A stretch of DNA of 64,000 nt from Chlorobiota bacterium (GTDB taxonomy: Bacteria; Bacteroidota; Ignavibacteria; OLB7), in assembly GCA_028287785.1 (NCBI GenBank), contig JAQBOZ010000028.1, forward strand, positions 419,626 to 483,625, read 5' to 3'. The position numbers and the translations under genes are program-made. Numbering within the stretch: position 1 is the first letter of the stretch; each line of letters opens with the position of its first letter. The notes beneath the pieces were generated by a model. The model did no database searches. It was given only the letters and a program-made list of their open reading frames with translations, and had not been told where the DNA came from. Positions 55,043-63,857 of the stretch are shown here, piece by piece.

Positions 55043-56008
55043 ATGCCGGACCGTATTTTCGGCCTATCTTTCGGTTCGCAATCTTCCTTCATCAGTCTAC
55101 CCGTCATCGTGAGATCCCGGCGCACATACACGCTTGAAAAGCCACTCGTCACCTGGACGTTTCTGGCCCCCTGGCTGATCACGCTCGGGCTGTTCTGGCT
55201 GTATCCTCTTTTCCACGCTCTGTATCTCAGCTTCACCAAGTACGACACGCTGAGCAATCACGCCACGTGGATCGGCCTGGGGAACTATCAGCGACTGTTC
55301 AACGACCCGATTTTCTGGAAGGCGCTGGGGAACACCACGATCTTCGTGGTGGGGACGATCCCCTTCACCACGATCTTCGCGCTCGGGCTGGCGGTAATGC
55401 TGAACAAGAACATCGCCTGGAAAAGTTTTTATCGCGCCGGCTACTTCATCCCATCGGTCACATCGATCGTCGTCCTCTCGCTGGTCTTCACCAATCTCTA
55501 CGCCCACAACGGCTATATCAACGCCCTGCTCGGCACGCTCGGCCTTCCATTTCCGAAGAACGGCTGGCTTCTGACCCCTTCCACGGCGCTCGTCTCGATC
55601 ATGGCGATGGATATCTGGATCGCGATCGGCTATTACGTGGTGCTCTTCCTGGCGGCATTGCAGACGATCCCGAAGGATATCTACGAGGCGGCGGAGCTGG
55701 ACGGCGCGTCATCGTGGCAGCAGTTTCTGAAGGTGACATTGCCGGGGATCAGGCCGATGCTGCTGTTCGTGATCATCATCAACACGATCCGTTCCTTCCA
55801 GGTGTTCACCGAAGTGTACGTGATGACCAAGGGGGGGCCGCTCAACTCCACCACCACGCTTGTCTATCAGATCTACGAAAACGCGTTTGTGCAGGACAAT
55901 GCGATGGGATACGCCTCGGCGATCGCCTGGGTGGTGTTCATCCTGATTCTCGGCGTTTCCCTGGCGCAGTTCAGGCTCCTGGGGTCGAACCGGGAGATCG
56001 GCGGGTGA
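55043..56008 (+). CDS. sugar-type ABC transporter permease (MalF/UgpA-like)
   Basis: A 321-residue inner-membrane protein with six helices and the ATPase-coupling EAA loop (EAAELDGASSWQQFLKVTLPGIRP). The N-terminal PWLITLGLFWLYPLFHALYLSFTKYD is typical of the first subunit of carbohydrate permeases. The usual partner permease, binding protein and ATPase are not adjacent, so it is an orphan or works with distant partners. ATG 55043 starts only 18 bases after a family B element; GTG 55109 is another possible start. Confidence 0.9.
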   Translation: MPDRIFGLSFGSQSSFISLPVIVRSRRTYTLEKPLVTWTFLAPWLITLGLFWLYPLFHALYLSFTKYDTLSNHATWIGLGNYQRLFNDPIFWKALGNTTIFVVGTIPFTTIFALGLAVMLNKNIAWKSFYRAGYFIPSVTSIVVLSLVFTNLYAHNGYINALLGTLGLPFPKNGWLLTPSTALVSIMAMDIWIAIGYYVVLFLAALQTIPKDIYEAAELDGASSWQQFLKVTLPGIRPMLLFVIIINTIRSFQVFTEVYVMTKGGPLNSTTTLVYQIYENAFVQDNAMGYASAIAWVVFILILGVSLAQFRLLGSNREIGG

Positions 56009-56133
56009 TGATTTCGCGCTCCCCGGCGACGGAGCGTCGAAGTCTGGCATCCCGATTGGTTCTGTAGTTCGGACAATCCATGCGGGGCGAGCCGGGCGAT
56101 TGCTTGCCGACCCATGTCTTTTCCGATACAACA

Positions 56134-57114
56134 ATGCCGATGAACATGCCTTCGATGCGGACCATTCTTCCCGCCCCCCTCCTTCTCCTCGCGATGATGA
56201 TCATTCCGCCGGGGATGCTGCTGGCGCAGAAGGCGCAGATCGACACCGTACGCAAGATTGTCCCGCCGCCTGAGCAGCCGGATCTTGTCTTTCAGAACCA
56301 GATCACCGTGCCGGTCATCTACCGGAGTTCCGGCATCAGCGGAGACGGGTTCAGCGGCGGCGTGGAATATCATCGTTTCGCCAGCGCGCGCGCCCACGAC
56401 GGACACCACCGCTCGCTCTTCAGCGAATCGGCGGGGAGCCCGTCATCCTCAATCGACATCTCCGTCATCTACGGGCCGAACACCGAGCTTGGAATCCAGA
56501 ACACCGGCTACAGCGTCAGTGCCGGCGGGGTAGTTCTTCTCCATCCGGAGCTTGCGATCGGGATTGCCGGAAGCTACACGCAATCGGATCAGTCAGGAAC
56601 GAACGAGCCGGCGATCAACGATTACATGGTGGGCCCCCGCGCCTCCTTCTGGCCCGGCGACCGGACGTATATCGACGACCAGATTCTCTTCGAGCGAACC
56701 GACAGCTATACCAACGACGCGCGGACATTTGCATTCAGCAAGGAGGAGTTTCTCCGGTTTCAGCATCACCTTTCCTATATCGCAAGCGAGGGGTGGGATT
56801 TCACCTACCGGCACGAGATCGATGTCCGGGTCGGCATCCACCAGAATTTTCACACCAACAGCTTCACGATGCGGAACTACTTCATCTTCTCGGTCGGCAG
56901 CGAGTTTGCCGTGGGTCCGCAGGGGGGCTTCAGCCTCGATTACACGGTTGGCAACAGGACCTCCGTGCTGACGATCCCGATCGGCGCGCGAGGGGAATAT
57001 TCCTTCGGAGCGCACTCGGTACTGGCGGCGGAACTTGGCTACGATGTGGCGACAAGCACCGAACGTCCCGCAAGCGAGCTACGGCTTGGAGGGGGATTTT
57101 CGTATCGATTTTGA
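56134..57114 (+). CDS. outer membrane beta-barrel protein, function unknown
   Basis: About 326 residues. Signal peptide (ILPAPLLLLAMMIIPPGMLLAQ), then strand-rich sequence with regularly spaced aromatic residues, and a C-terminus LRLGGGFSYRF ending in Phe, as in BAM-assembled barrels. No named family recognised. Several clustered ATGs (56134 to 56155) could start it. The stop TGA at 57112-57114 touches the left end (ATAGTGAC) of a family B element. Confidence 0.75.
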   Translation: MPMNMPSMRTILPAPLLLLAMMIIPPGMLLAQKAQIDTVRKIVPPPEQPDLVFQNQITVPVIYRSSGISGDGFSGGVEYHRFASARAHDGHHRSLFSESAGSPSSSIDISVIYGPNTELGIQNTGYSVSAGGVVLLHPELAIGIAGSYTQSDQSGTNEPAINDYMVGPRASFWPGDRTYIDDQILFERTDSYTNDARTFAFSKEEFLRFQHHLSYIASEGWDFTYRHEIDVRVGIHQNFHTNSFTMRNYFIFSVGSEFAVGPQGGFSLDYTVGNRTSVLTIPIGARGEYSFGAHSVLAAELGYDVATSTERPASELRLGGGFSYRF

Positions 57115-57300
57115 TAGTGACCCGGTTTGACATGTTGTTTATGATCCTCGGAATCGTGGAGAGCATCCGCTCTCCGGCCTTCCAGCCCCATTGCGGGACG
57201 AACCGGTTGCAGGGATGTCACGCCTCCCATGATTTCAAGCCTCATCGGAGCGTACCGTTCTTCATAAATCCTGAGCGGGAAACAGGAGCATCGGCATGGA
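57114..57300 (+). repeat. family B fold-back element, partial copy
   Basis: Starts ATAGTGACCCGGTTTGACAT and then follows the left half of the 43373-43673 copy (CCAGCCCCATTGCGGGACG, GTCACGCCTCCCATGATTTC, CATCGGAGCGTACCGTTCTT). It fades out near 57300 without a right end. Confidence 0.65.
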
Positions 57301-57323
57301 AGGATGGCGGCGTATACGTGCGG

Positions 57324-60149
57324 CTATCGTTTGATGACGACGGTAGTGGTACGGGCCCAGTTTCCGCTGCTGGCGCGGCAGAAATAGAGGCCGCCCGGCA
57401 GATTCCTGGCGTTCCACGTCACCATTCCGGGACCGGCTTCGCGTCGTCCGTTGGTCAGCATGCTCACCAGTCCGCCGGCGGCGTCATGGATCGTGATACG
57501 CAATGGCCCGGCGGCGCCCAGGCTGTAGTGAATGGCGATGGAGCCGTTCGATGGGTTCGGCTCGATGGCCGCCAGGGCATATCCGGCGATATCGCCCTCC
57601 ACTTCCGTGCGCGATGAATCGACCACATCGATCTTCCAGACGCTTGTATCCTTGATGTTCCGCGTGCCGGCCCAGACGCGCGCAACGGTTCGGTAGGTTC
57701 CAGCGGCAACGGGGGTGAACGAGATCCAGAGCGTAAAGCAGTCGCCCGGAAGGAGACGGGATTTCCCGAGGCTGTCGATGGAGCTTCGCGGAATGAAGAA
57801 CCCTGATGAATCCCACTGGATTGCATCGCCCCCCGGCTTCGGGTTGGCGAATGTGAGGGGAGCGCCCCCGGTATTGCAGATATCAATCTTCCCGGTCCGC
57901 GTCCCTCTCCCCACCAGCACCGTACCGAAATCGACATCGCCCGTGGCGATGACCGGCGCAACAACCCTGGCGCGGATCGGGATCACGATTCTGATGCAGT
58001 TGAGCGCCAGAATCAGCGAGTCGCCGTAGGCTCCCTCCTGCGCGGCCCCGTTGAATTGCAGATGCACTCTCAGCGTATCGCCCGGCTTCAGCGTCGCCGG
58101 CAATGGGGGCTCGGAACCGGCAACGGAGAACCCTGATGAGCTGTTCCCGACGTTTGCGGCCGCCACGCCGGCATCGCCGGGAAGATTGTTGACGAAGAGG
58201 ATCGTGGTATCGGCGAATGTTTTCGCCGGCAGATCGCGGAAATCCACCGAGTCCACCGCATGCTCCAGATGCTCGGCGCGATAGCGGTAGTAGACGACAT
58301 GCCGCGCCCCCGTACGGTCGGTGATCGTCACCTTCGCGCTGGCATCGGCGAGCGGATCGATCGGGACGATCCGCGTCTGCGCCTGCGAGCGGCCGACCAT
58401 GTCGATCGGATCGGCGGGAGCGATCTGGAGGAGGCGCGCGTTCGACGATGAATCATCATCCATCCTGATGGATCGCAGGCCGGCCGGGGCGGAATTCAGT
58501 GAACGGACCCGGATAAGAAGATCGGAGCAGAGCGACACCGAGTCGATTCTGAGGCTGTCGGCGCGGGCAAGAACATTGCGTCGCGGAGCGAGAGGATATC
58601 CATAGGAAAGCGCGTTGTATTCCTCCAGCTCCGCCCTTCCCGTGGTTCCGGGACGATAGTATTCATTTCCCGCCATCAGGCCGTACACATATCCGGAGAA
58701 CGTGGCGCCCCTGGTTCCAGTCAGATAATGTCCCTGCCCCGCCGTCAGCTCCAGCGATCCCCAGACAAGGCCCGTTCCATCAACCCGCCGGGTGAAGGGG
58801 AAGGGATTTTTTCCATCGATCAGGATATCGCCGGCATGGGCGGTATCGGTCACCACATTGATATAATGGAGCATCGTGACCGGCTCATGCGGGGCATAGA
58901 AGGGGGCAAAGCCCGTCCACTGTTCGCGCGGCGTCAGCTCCACCATATACGGCGCCCAGCCACTGTAGCTGAGGCAGTTGACGCCGTGGTTGCATGGGAA
59001 CGATGCATCGGCATGAACGATCGAGCTTGAGTGCATCATCACCTGCGCGGGGGCATCGGTTCTGAAATAGGTGGCGGCCGAGGCGCGGATAAAGAACTCC
59101 CGGAGTGAATCGAGCGGCACTGCCCCCCCTGGGGGCGCCCCATTCGGCTGAAGGGTGACGATGATGGAGCGCGATGTCCCGTACACCCGCACAAACTCCC
59201 CCTCCCGTTCGGCCGGCGAGCCGATGCCGGAGCGATGACCATCCCACGTCGGCATGTAGAGAAACTCCGTGCCGTGCTGCTCGGTCGGCGCCAGCCATTC
59301 GGCGATCATATTTCTGTAGATGTTGTTCGCAAGCCCTTCATCGACCTGCCGCGCGGGAGTTCTGGTGTTGCCGGAGATCACGCCGACCGGCCTGTCCGCC
59401 ACGATCGAGATGCCGGCCGGATCAACCTGCGCGCTCACCGTGTCATCGATGCTGACGAAGCTCTGCACCTGATAGATCTCATTCCGCTGAAGGATCACCG
59501 TCAGGCCCGGGTTCCCCTCCAGACGCCTTCCGTGGTTGTTGATGGTCACCGTCGTGCTGTCGTACGCGGCGATGATCACGGCCTCCGCCGGAGCCGCCTT
59601 TGCGTAGTATGGAATCACCACAGGGCTTGCCAGGCCGATATCGTTGACGGTGGTTCCCGGAAGCGCCGCGACGTGATAGCGGGTTCCCCAGCACTCGACC
59701 GGGATCGGCGTCCACGCCTCCAGCCCCTGGCTGGTATGAGCGTAGCAGTAGACGATGATCGGAGCTTTCGCCTCCAGACGCACGGCCCCCTGCTGCACCA
59801 CGTTGGAGACTGTCACCACGGAGGATGGCTTCAGATCATACGTCACGAATTTTCCGCTGGGGAGAGGAAGAATTGCCGGGGCCGCGCCGCGCGCGAATAT
59901 CTTCACATCGTTCCCCGGAGCGGTGGAATAGAGAAGAAGGGTAAAGCCGCCGTTGACGCGCGTGTTCGGAAACCGGGAGTCGAGGATGTTGCGCGTGGTA
60001 TCCGGAAACGAGATCACATACGTTCGCCCCGCGCCGTCGGCATCCAGGCTCGGTTGCTGCGCGTGCAACGAACATGCAAGAAGGAGAAGGAGGGGGGTGA
60101 TGAGATTGTATGGGCGGAGATGCCCTGCTGAGAATATCGCGGCAATCAT
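57324..60149 (-). CDS. IgGFc-binding-domain surface protein with T9SS sorting domain
   Basis: A 941-residue secreted protein. Signal peptide ends near CSLHAQ. The N-terminal ~450 residues are an IgGFc-binding-like region (YVISFPDTTRN, VISGNTRTPARQ, EWLAPTEQHGTEFLYMPTWD). Two Ig/ASH-type modules follow (DVDFGTVLVGRGTRTGKIDICNTGG). The last ~85 residues are a T9SS type A sorting domain (AIEPNPSNGSIAIHYSL, MVTWNARNLPGGLYFCRASSG, final VVIKR). Close paralog of 60521-63430 and, less closely, of 26737-29703. ATG 60149 is chosen because it gives the signal peptide. Surface adhesion or matrix role inferred. Confidence 0.9.
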   Translation of the reverse strand: MIAAIFSAGHLRPYNLITPLLLLLACSLHAQQPSLDADGAGRTYVISFPDTTRNILDSRFPNTRVNGGFTLLLYSTAPGNDVKIFARGAAPAILPLPSGKFVTYDLKPSSVVTVSNVVQQGAVRLEAKAPIIVYCYAHTSQGLEAWTPIPVECWGTRYHVAALPGTTVNDIGLASPVVIPYYAKAAPAEAVIIAAYDSTTVTINNHGRRLEGNPGLTVILQRNEIYQVQSFVSIDDTVSAQVDPAGISIVADRPVGVISGNTRTPARQVDEGLANNIYRNMIAEWLAPTEQHGTEFLYMPTWDGHRSGIGSPAEREGEFVRVYGTSRSIIVTLQPNGAPPGGAVPLDSLREFFIRASAATYFRTDAPAQVMMHSSSIVHADASFPCNHGVNCLSYSGWAPYMVELTPREQWTGFAPFYAPHEPVTMLHYINVVTDTAHAGDILIDGKNPFPFTRRVDGTGLVWGSLELTAGQGHYLTGTRGATFSGYVYGLMAGNEYYRPGTTGRAELEEYNALSYGYPLAPRRNVLARADSLRIDSVSLCSDLLIRVRSLNSAPAGLRSIRMDDDSSSNARLLQIAPADPIDMVGRSQAQTRIVPIDPLADASAKVTITDRTGARHVVYYRYRAEHLEHAVDSVDFRDLPAKTFADTTILFVNNLPGDAGVAAANVGNSSSGFSVAGSEPPLPATLKPGDTLRVHLQFNGAAQEGAYGDSLILALNCIRIVIPIRARVVAPVIATGDVDFGTVLVGRGTRTGKIDICNTGGAPLTFANPKPGGDAIQWDSSGFFIPRSSIDSLGKSRLLPGDCFTLWISFTPVAAGTYRTVARVWAGTRNIKDTSVWKIDVVDSSRTEVEGDIAGYALAAIEPNPSNGSIAIHYSLGAAGPLRITIHDAAGGLVSMLTNGRREAGPGMVTWNARNLPGGLYFCRASSGNWARTTTVVIKR

Positions 60150-60520
60150 AACTGTTACCCCGGAACGCTGCCGTTCCGCTTGTTGCTCGCGCCATCCGGC
60201 GTTCCCACTACGTCTATCGCGTCCCGCCGGACTACGCCCTGTCGGCGCGCACAACCGCCCAACACGCAAGCATCGGATTTGTTAGCACGGATGGCCGTTA
60301 TGTTCCTCATCGGCGGATACGGCGACCGGGAATCCCGGTCCGCCGCCGATGCGGGAACGTACATCATACGAAAAGCCCGCCGTTCGGCAACGGCGACCTT
60401 CGGAACCGGAGGCCCCGCCATCGGACGCAATTGCCCGATGCGGCACAATGATCGGTCGCCCGAGACATAAAAAAAGGCGCCTTCTCGCGAAGGCGCCTTT
60501 CGTGCGAAAGGATTATCGCA
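60150..60520. other. 0.37-kb intergenic stretch between two T9SS cargo genes
   Basis: Contains the intrinsic terminator of the upstream cargo gene (60466-60500) and presumably the promoter of the downstream one. The remaining ~310 bases show no repeat family and no protein-like frame. Confidence 0.55.
60466..60500 (-). terminator. intrinsic terminator of the 60521-63430 gene
   Basis: Perfect 12-bp stem AAAGGCGCCTTC / GAAGGCGCCTTT (60473-60500, 4-base loop), followed in the minus direction by an unbroken T tract. The stem begins about 20 bases past the stop codon. Textbook layout. Confidence 0.85.
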
Positions 60521-63430
60521 TCATCTACGCACCATCAGCAGGCGCGTCGCGTTCCAGCTTCCGGAGGCGATGCGGCAGTAGTAGACACCGCTCGGCTGCG
60601 TTGCTGCGTTCCAGGTGATCGTATGCTCGCCATCGCCAAGATTTCCCTGGAACAGCGTCGCCACCTTCACCCCCACGGCATTGTAGATTTCAAGCGAGGT
60701 ATGGCCGCCCGAACCGAGCCGGAAGTTGATGGACGTGCTGCCGCTGAACGGGTTCGGATCGATCCGCTCGATCGCATAGCCGGCGACCGATGTCTCCACT
60801 TCGTTGATCCCCTGATCCTTCACCTTCACGCTGCCGCTCCAGATCGATGTGTCGCGACAGTCGCGGGTGGAGGCCCAGAGGCGGGCGACCACCAGGGCGG
60901 AATCGGGAGCCGGCGAGCCGTAGCTGACCGGGATCGTGATGCACTGGTTCGGCCCGAGCTGCGTTGCCTTCAGGCTGTCCAGCGCGCCGCTGCTGATGCT
61001 GAACGATTCGGAAATCCAGGTGATCACATTCTGTCCCGGCCCGGACGGATTGGCGAACGAAATGGTCCCGCGCCCCTTGTTGCAGATCTGAAGCGGCAGA
61101 GTTTTCCATTCGTTGGTATCCAGCGTTCCGAAGTTAAGATCCCCGACCGTAAGGCACGGGACCGCGGCGCCGACAAGCGTCGGAATCCGAAGCTCCGTGC
61201 AGGAGAGCTTGACGCGGATCGTGTCGATATAGAGAAGGTTCTTCACCGTGGGGGCGGCCTCCACCGTGATATGGAACATCCCTCCCGGCGGGATCGTCAC
61301 GGCCTTCGCGGGGCTCTGCGCCGGGCCGGGAGGATCGGTGGAGATAACCCTCATGGCCCTGTTGCCATAGAGGAGGAATGTGTTGGAGATCACCACGGGC
61401 CTCGCGGAGTTGTTCATCACCACGATCGTGGTATCCTTCATCGAGTTGTTGTTCACATCGCCGAAATCGAGCTGGCCGCTGATCCCCGGTTCCAGATGCT
61501 CCGCCATGTAGTTGAAACCGACGCGGCTGATCTTCCCGGCGCGATCGGTGATCACCACGGTGCCATGCGCGTCCTGCGCGGGATCGGACGGGATCACGCT
61601 CAACTCCACATCGGAATAACCAACCACTCCGCCGGCACCAACCGGGCTGATGGTGATAACCTGCGCGTTGACGGAGCCGCTATCCAGCGTAACGGAGCGG
61701 AGGCCGAGCGGGCTTGTATTGGTCGCATGAATCTTGATCGTCAGACCGCACGGCTGCGGCGTGGTATCGATCTTGAGCGTATCCCCCACACGAAGGATGT
61801 TCCGCTCGGGAGCCAGCGGGAAGCCCATCGACAGGCCGACCTTTTCCTGATAGGTGGAGGGGGTGGTCACTTTCGGCGGACGGCCGGTGAGGATATCCGG
61901 CGTGTAGATTTCGTAGCCGTTGCGGAGCCCGCAGATATACGCGGCGAAACGGGAATCGGTCCGCGATTCGATGAAGTGCGTAACGCCTGGGGTAACGGGA
62001 TAGCTGGCCCAGATATATCCGGTTCCGGGAATCGGCCCCTGGTTGAAGATGAACGGCGCGCCGGTCTCATCGTACAGACCTTCCTGAGCGTTGGTATCGG
62101 CCACGACGTTGATGTAGTACGTCATGTCGCTGTATTCCGGCGGCGCGTAGTACGGCGCAAAGCTGGTCCACTGCTCCTGCGGCGTCACCTCCACCATGTA
62201 GGAGGTCCAGCAATCGTAGTTGCCGCTGCCGGCCCTTCCGGAGACCGTTCCATTGAACCTGATAACCGAGCCGCAATTCATCATCACCTGCGCCGGGTTT
62301 GTGGTCCTGAAACCGCACGGGCGGTTCGTCGTGATCCGGTAATCCCTGGTACGGGACATCAGCACAACCCCAGAATCGATGGTCTTGGCGTCCTTCTGAT
62401 AGTAGACGGTGGTCCCGGCGGCATTGGCGCCGTAGACCCTCACCACCTCGGCCGCGCGCTTTTCCGCCAGCTTCTCCCCTTTTTCGCCGGTGATATGCCG
62501 GGTATCCCACGTGGGAAGGTAGACGAAACGCTTGCCGTACTGCTCGGTGGGAACCAGCCATTCAACGGCCAGCCCCTTCAACGCGTTGTTGGTCACGGCG
62601 GCGGCATCCGTCGTCGCCTGCGTCCGCGTGTTTCCGGAGATAACGCCGATCGGTCGCGATGCGGAGATATAGGTGCCGGCGATATCGGGCTGAATCGTCC
62701 CCTGATCCTTGACGACGGTATCGACAAAGCTGCGTACCTGATAGGTCTGCCCGGCGTTCAGCATCACCGAAACCGGCGGGGCATCCAGCAGCTTCCCGGT
62801 CGCGCTGATGTTCACCTGGGTGCCGTCGTACGCCGCTATGATCAGAACCTCCGCGGAGGCCATCAGATTCTTATGGATCGATTTCTTCGCCTGATCTGTG
62901 CTCATGTCGATCACGATATCCCCCGGCATCGCCGCGGCGAAATATTCCTTTCCCCACTTGTCGACCGGGATCGGGGTGAACCCCTCCGCGCCGAACTTGG
63001 TCATCATCGTGCAGTACACCACGACCGGAGCCACGGACTGCACAAGGATGGTGTTGTCGCCGGGGACGCCGATATTCGTCGAGACCACGTTGTTTGCCAG
63101 CGTCGGGCTGGTGTTCACCATGACCGATGAGAACTTCCCGGCCTTCAGATCGACAGTTTTGTTGATATGCTTCCCCACCAGCGTGACCTTGTTATCCACC
63201 GAGGAATACAGGAGCACGGAGATCAGCTCGGTCATCGTGTTGGGATACCGGATATCGATGCCGTTGATCGTGGTATCGGGAAAGGCGATCACGTATTTCG
63301 TCCCTGAACTCATCGAGTCCAGCGCCGGAGACTGCGCCCGCGCGGCCATCGAATGGCCGAACAGAAGCACGCCGATGATCAATACGCAGTTTGGGGGGAG
63401 GAACCGCCGGAGTAGAGTAGAGAGTCTCAT
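60521..63430 (-). CDS. IgGFc-binding-domain surface protein with T9SS sorting domain
   Basis: A 969-residue secreted protein. The signal peptide (CVLIIGVLLFGHSMAARAQ) is preceded by a basic stretch. The IgGFc-binding-like region covers about 30-470 (YVIAFPDTTINGIDIRYPNT, VISGNTRTQATTD, EWLVPTEQYGKRFVYLPTWD). Two ASH/choice-of-anchor modules follow (LDFGDVNNNSMKDTTIVVMN, LNFGTLDTNEWKTLPLQICN). The end is a T9SS type A domain (RIDPNPFSGSTSINFRLGSG, HTITWNAATQPSGVYYCRI, final RLLMVRR). ATG 63430 is taken; a TTG at 63439 would add three residues. It has its own terminator, so it is transcribed separately from the next cargo gene. Confidence 0.9.
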   Translation of the reverse strand: MRLSTLLRRFLPPNCVLIIGVLLFGHSMAARAQSPALDSMSSGTKYVIAFPDTTINGIDIRYPNTMTELISVLLYSSVDNKVTLVGKHINKTVDLKAGKFSSVMVNTSPTLANNVVSTNIGVPGDNTILVQSVAPVVVYCTMMTKFGAEGFTPIPVDKWGKEYFAAAMPGDIVIDMSTDQAKKSIHKNLMASAEVLIIAAYDGTQVNISATGKLLDAPPVSVMLNAGQTYQVRSFVDTVVKDQGTIQPDIAGTYISASRPIGVISGNTRTQATTDAAAVTNNALKGLAVEWLVPTEQYGKRFVYLPTWDTRHITGEKGEKLAEKRAAEVVRVYGANAAGTTVYYQKDAKTIDSGVVLMSRTRDYRITTNRPCGFRTTNPAQVMMNCGSVIRFNGTVSGRAGSGNYDCWTSYMVEVTPQEQWTSFAPYYAPPEYSDMTYYINVVADTNAQEGLYDETGAPFIFNQGPIPGTGYIWASYPVTPGVTHFIESRTDSRFAAYICGLRNGYEIYTPDILTGRPPKVTTPSTYQEKVGLSMGFPLAPERNILRVGDTLKIDTTPQPCGLTIKIHATNTSPLGLRSVTLDSGSVNAQVITISPVGAGGVVGYSDVELSVIPSDPAQDAHGTVVITDRAGKISRVGFNYMAEHLEPGISGQLDFGDVNNNSMKDTTIVVMNNSARPVVISNTFLLYGNRAMRVISTDPPGPAQSPAKAVTIPPGGMFHITVEAAPTVKNLLYIDTIRVKLSCTELRIPTLVGAAVPCLTVGDLNFGTLDTNEWKTLPLQICNKGRGTISFANPSGPGQNVITWISESFSISSGALDSLKATQLGPNQCITIPVSYGSPAPDSALVVARLWASTRDCRDTSIWSGSVKVKDQGINEVETSVAGYAIERIDPNPFSGSTSINFRLGSGGHTSLEIYNAVGVKVATLFQGNLGDGEHTITWNAATQPSGVYYCRIASGSWNATRLLMVRR

Positions 63431-63624
63431 ACCTATCAATTATAGGAGCGAGTTGTGGAACGGCGTGAAGGGGATGGCCGTCCAGGAAGTGAGGGACGGT
63501 AAAGATATCGTTCTCATCCGTCCCGACACAGAATTTAATATATGGACGATGCGGGGGGGAACCAACCGAACAGGAAAGCGCATTCTCTCTATCAATGCCG
63601 TGAATCGTGATATGGTTACACGCA

Positions 63625-63654
63625 GTCATGTCATGTCGTGTCGTGTCGTGTCGG
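63625..63654 (+). repeat. pentanucleotide tandem repeat
   Basis: Six consecutive 5-base units of the type GTCAT/GTCGT (two GTCAT, three GTCGT, one GTCGG), running directly into the first palindrome. Such tracts can vary by slippage; being outside a gene, any effect would be on transcription or none. Confidence 0.7.
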
Positions 63655-63857
63655 GGCGATTCTAAGAATCGCCCCAACGCCCCAACGTAAACCACGACCT
63701 ATTTCGCCAGAACCAACATCCGCGTGCTGGTCCATGTGCCGGAAACGATCCGGCGGTCGGGGCGATTCTAAGAATCGCCCCGACACAACGTATGAATCCC
63801 CCTATTTCGCCAGAACCAACATCCGCGTGCTGGTCCATGTGCCGGAAACGATCCGGC
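63652..63857 (-). repeat. tandem duplication of gene end plus palindrome (~104-bp unit, two copies)
   Basis: Unit 1 (63652-63754) and unit 2 (63757-63857) each consist of a palindrome TCGGGGCGATTC / GAATCGCCCC, a diverged spacer of 19-22 bases, and an identical 57-base block (63698-63754 and 63801-63857). The block encodes the last 18 codons and stop of the T9SS gene. Only unit 2 is joined to the full gene, so unit 1 carries a dead extra copy of the gene's 3' end. Confidence 0.8.
63756..63783 (-). terminator. palindrome after the last T9SS cargo gene
   Basis: GTCGGGGCGATTC inverted as GAATCGCCCCGAC, with a short centre, about 20 bases past the stop at 63802. No T-run; probable transcript end. 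Same family as the palindrome at 12812-12840. Confidence 0.5.

Larger units (their letters stand above)
63431..63801. other. 0.37-kb intergenic stretch with duplications
   Basis: Upstream region of the cargo gene at 60521-63430 and downstream region of the last cargo gene. It contains a pentanucleotide tract (63625-63654), two related palindromes and a duplicated gene end (see separate entries). The left 190 bases are probable promoter DNA without clear motifs. Confidence 0.6.

Noticed and set aside
60623..63130. 835-codon plus-strand frame opposite a T9SS cargo gene
   Set aside because: High-GC antisense artefact; composition dominated by His, Arg, Asp and Gly, while the minus strand gives a signal peptide and a T9SS end.
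63625..63654. Pentanucleotide tract as a phase-variation switch inside a gene
   Set aside because: It lies outside any coding frame I can support, so a translational on/off switch is not indicated.
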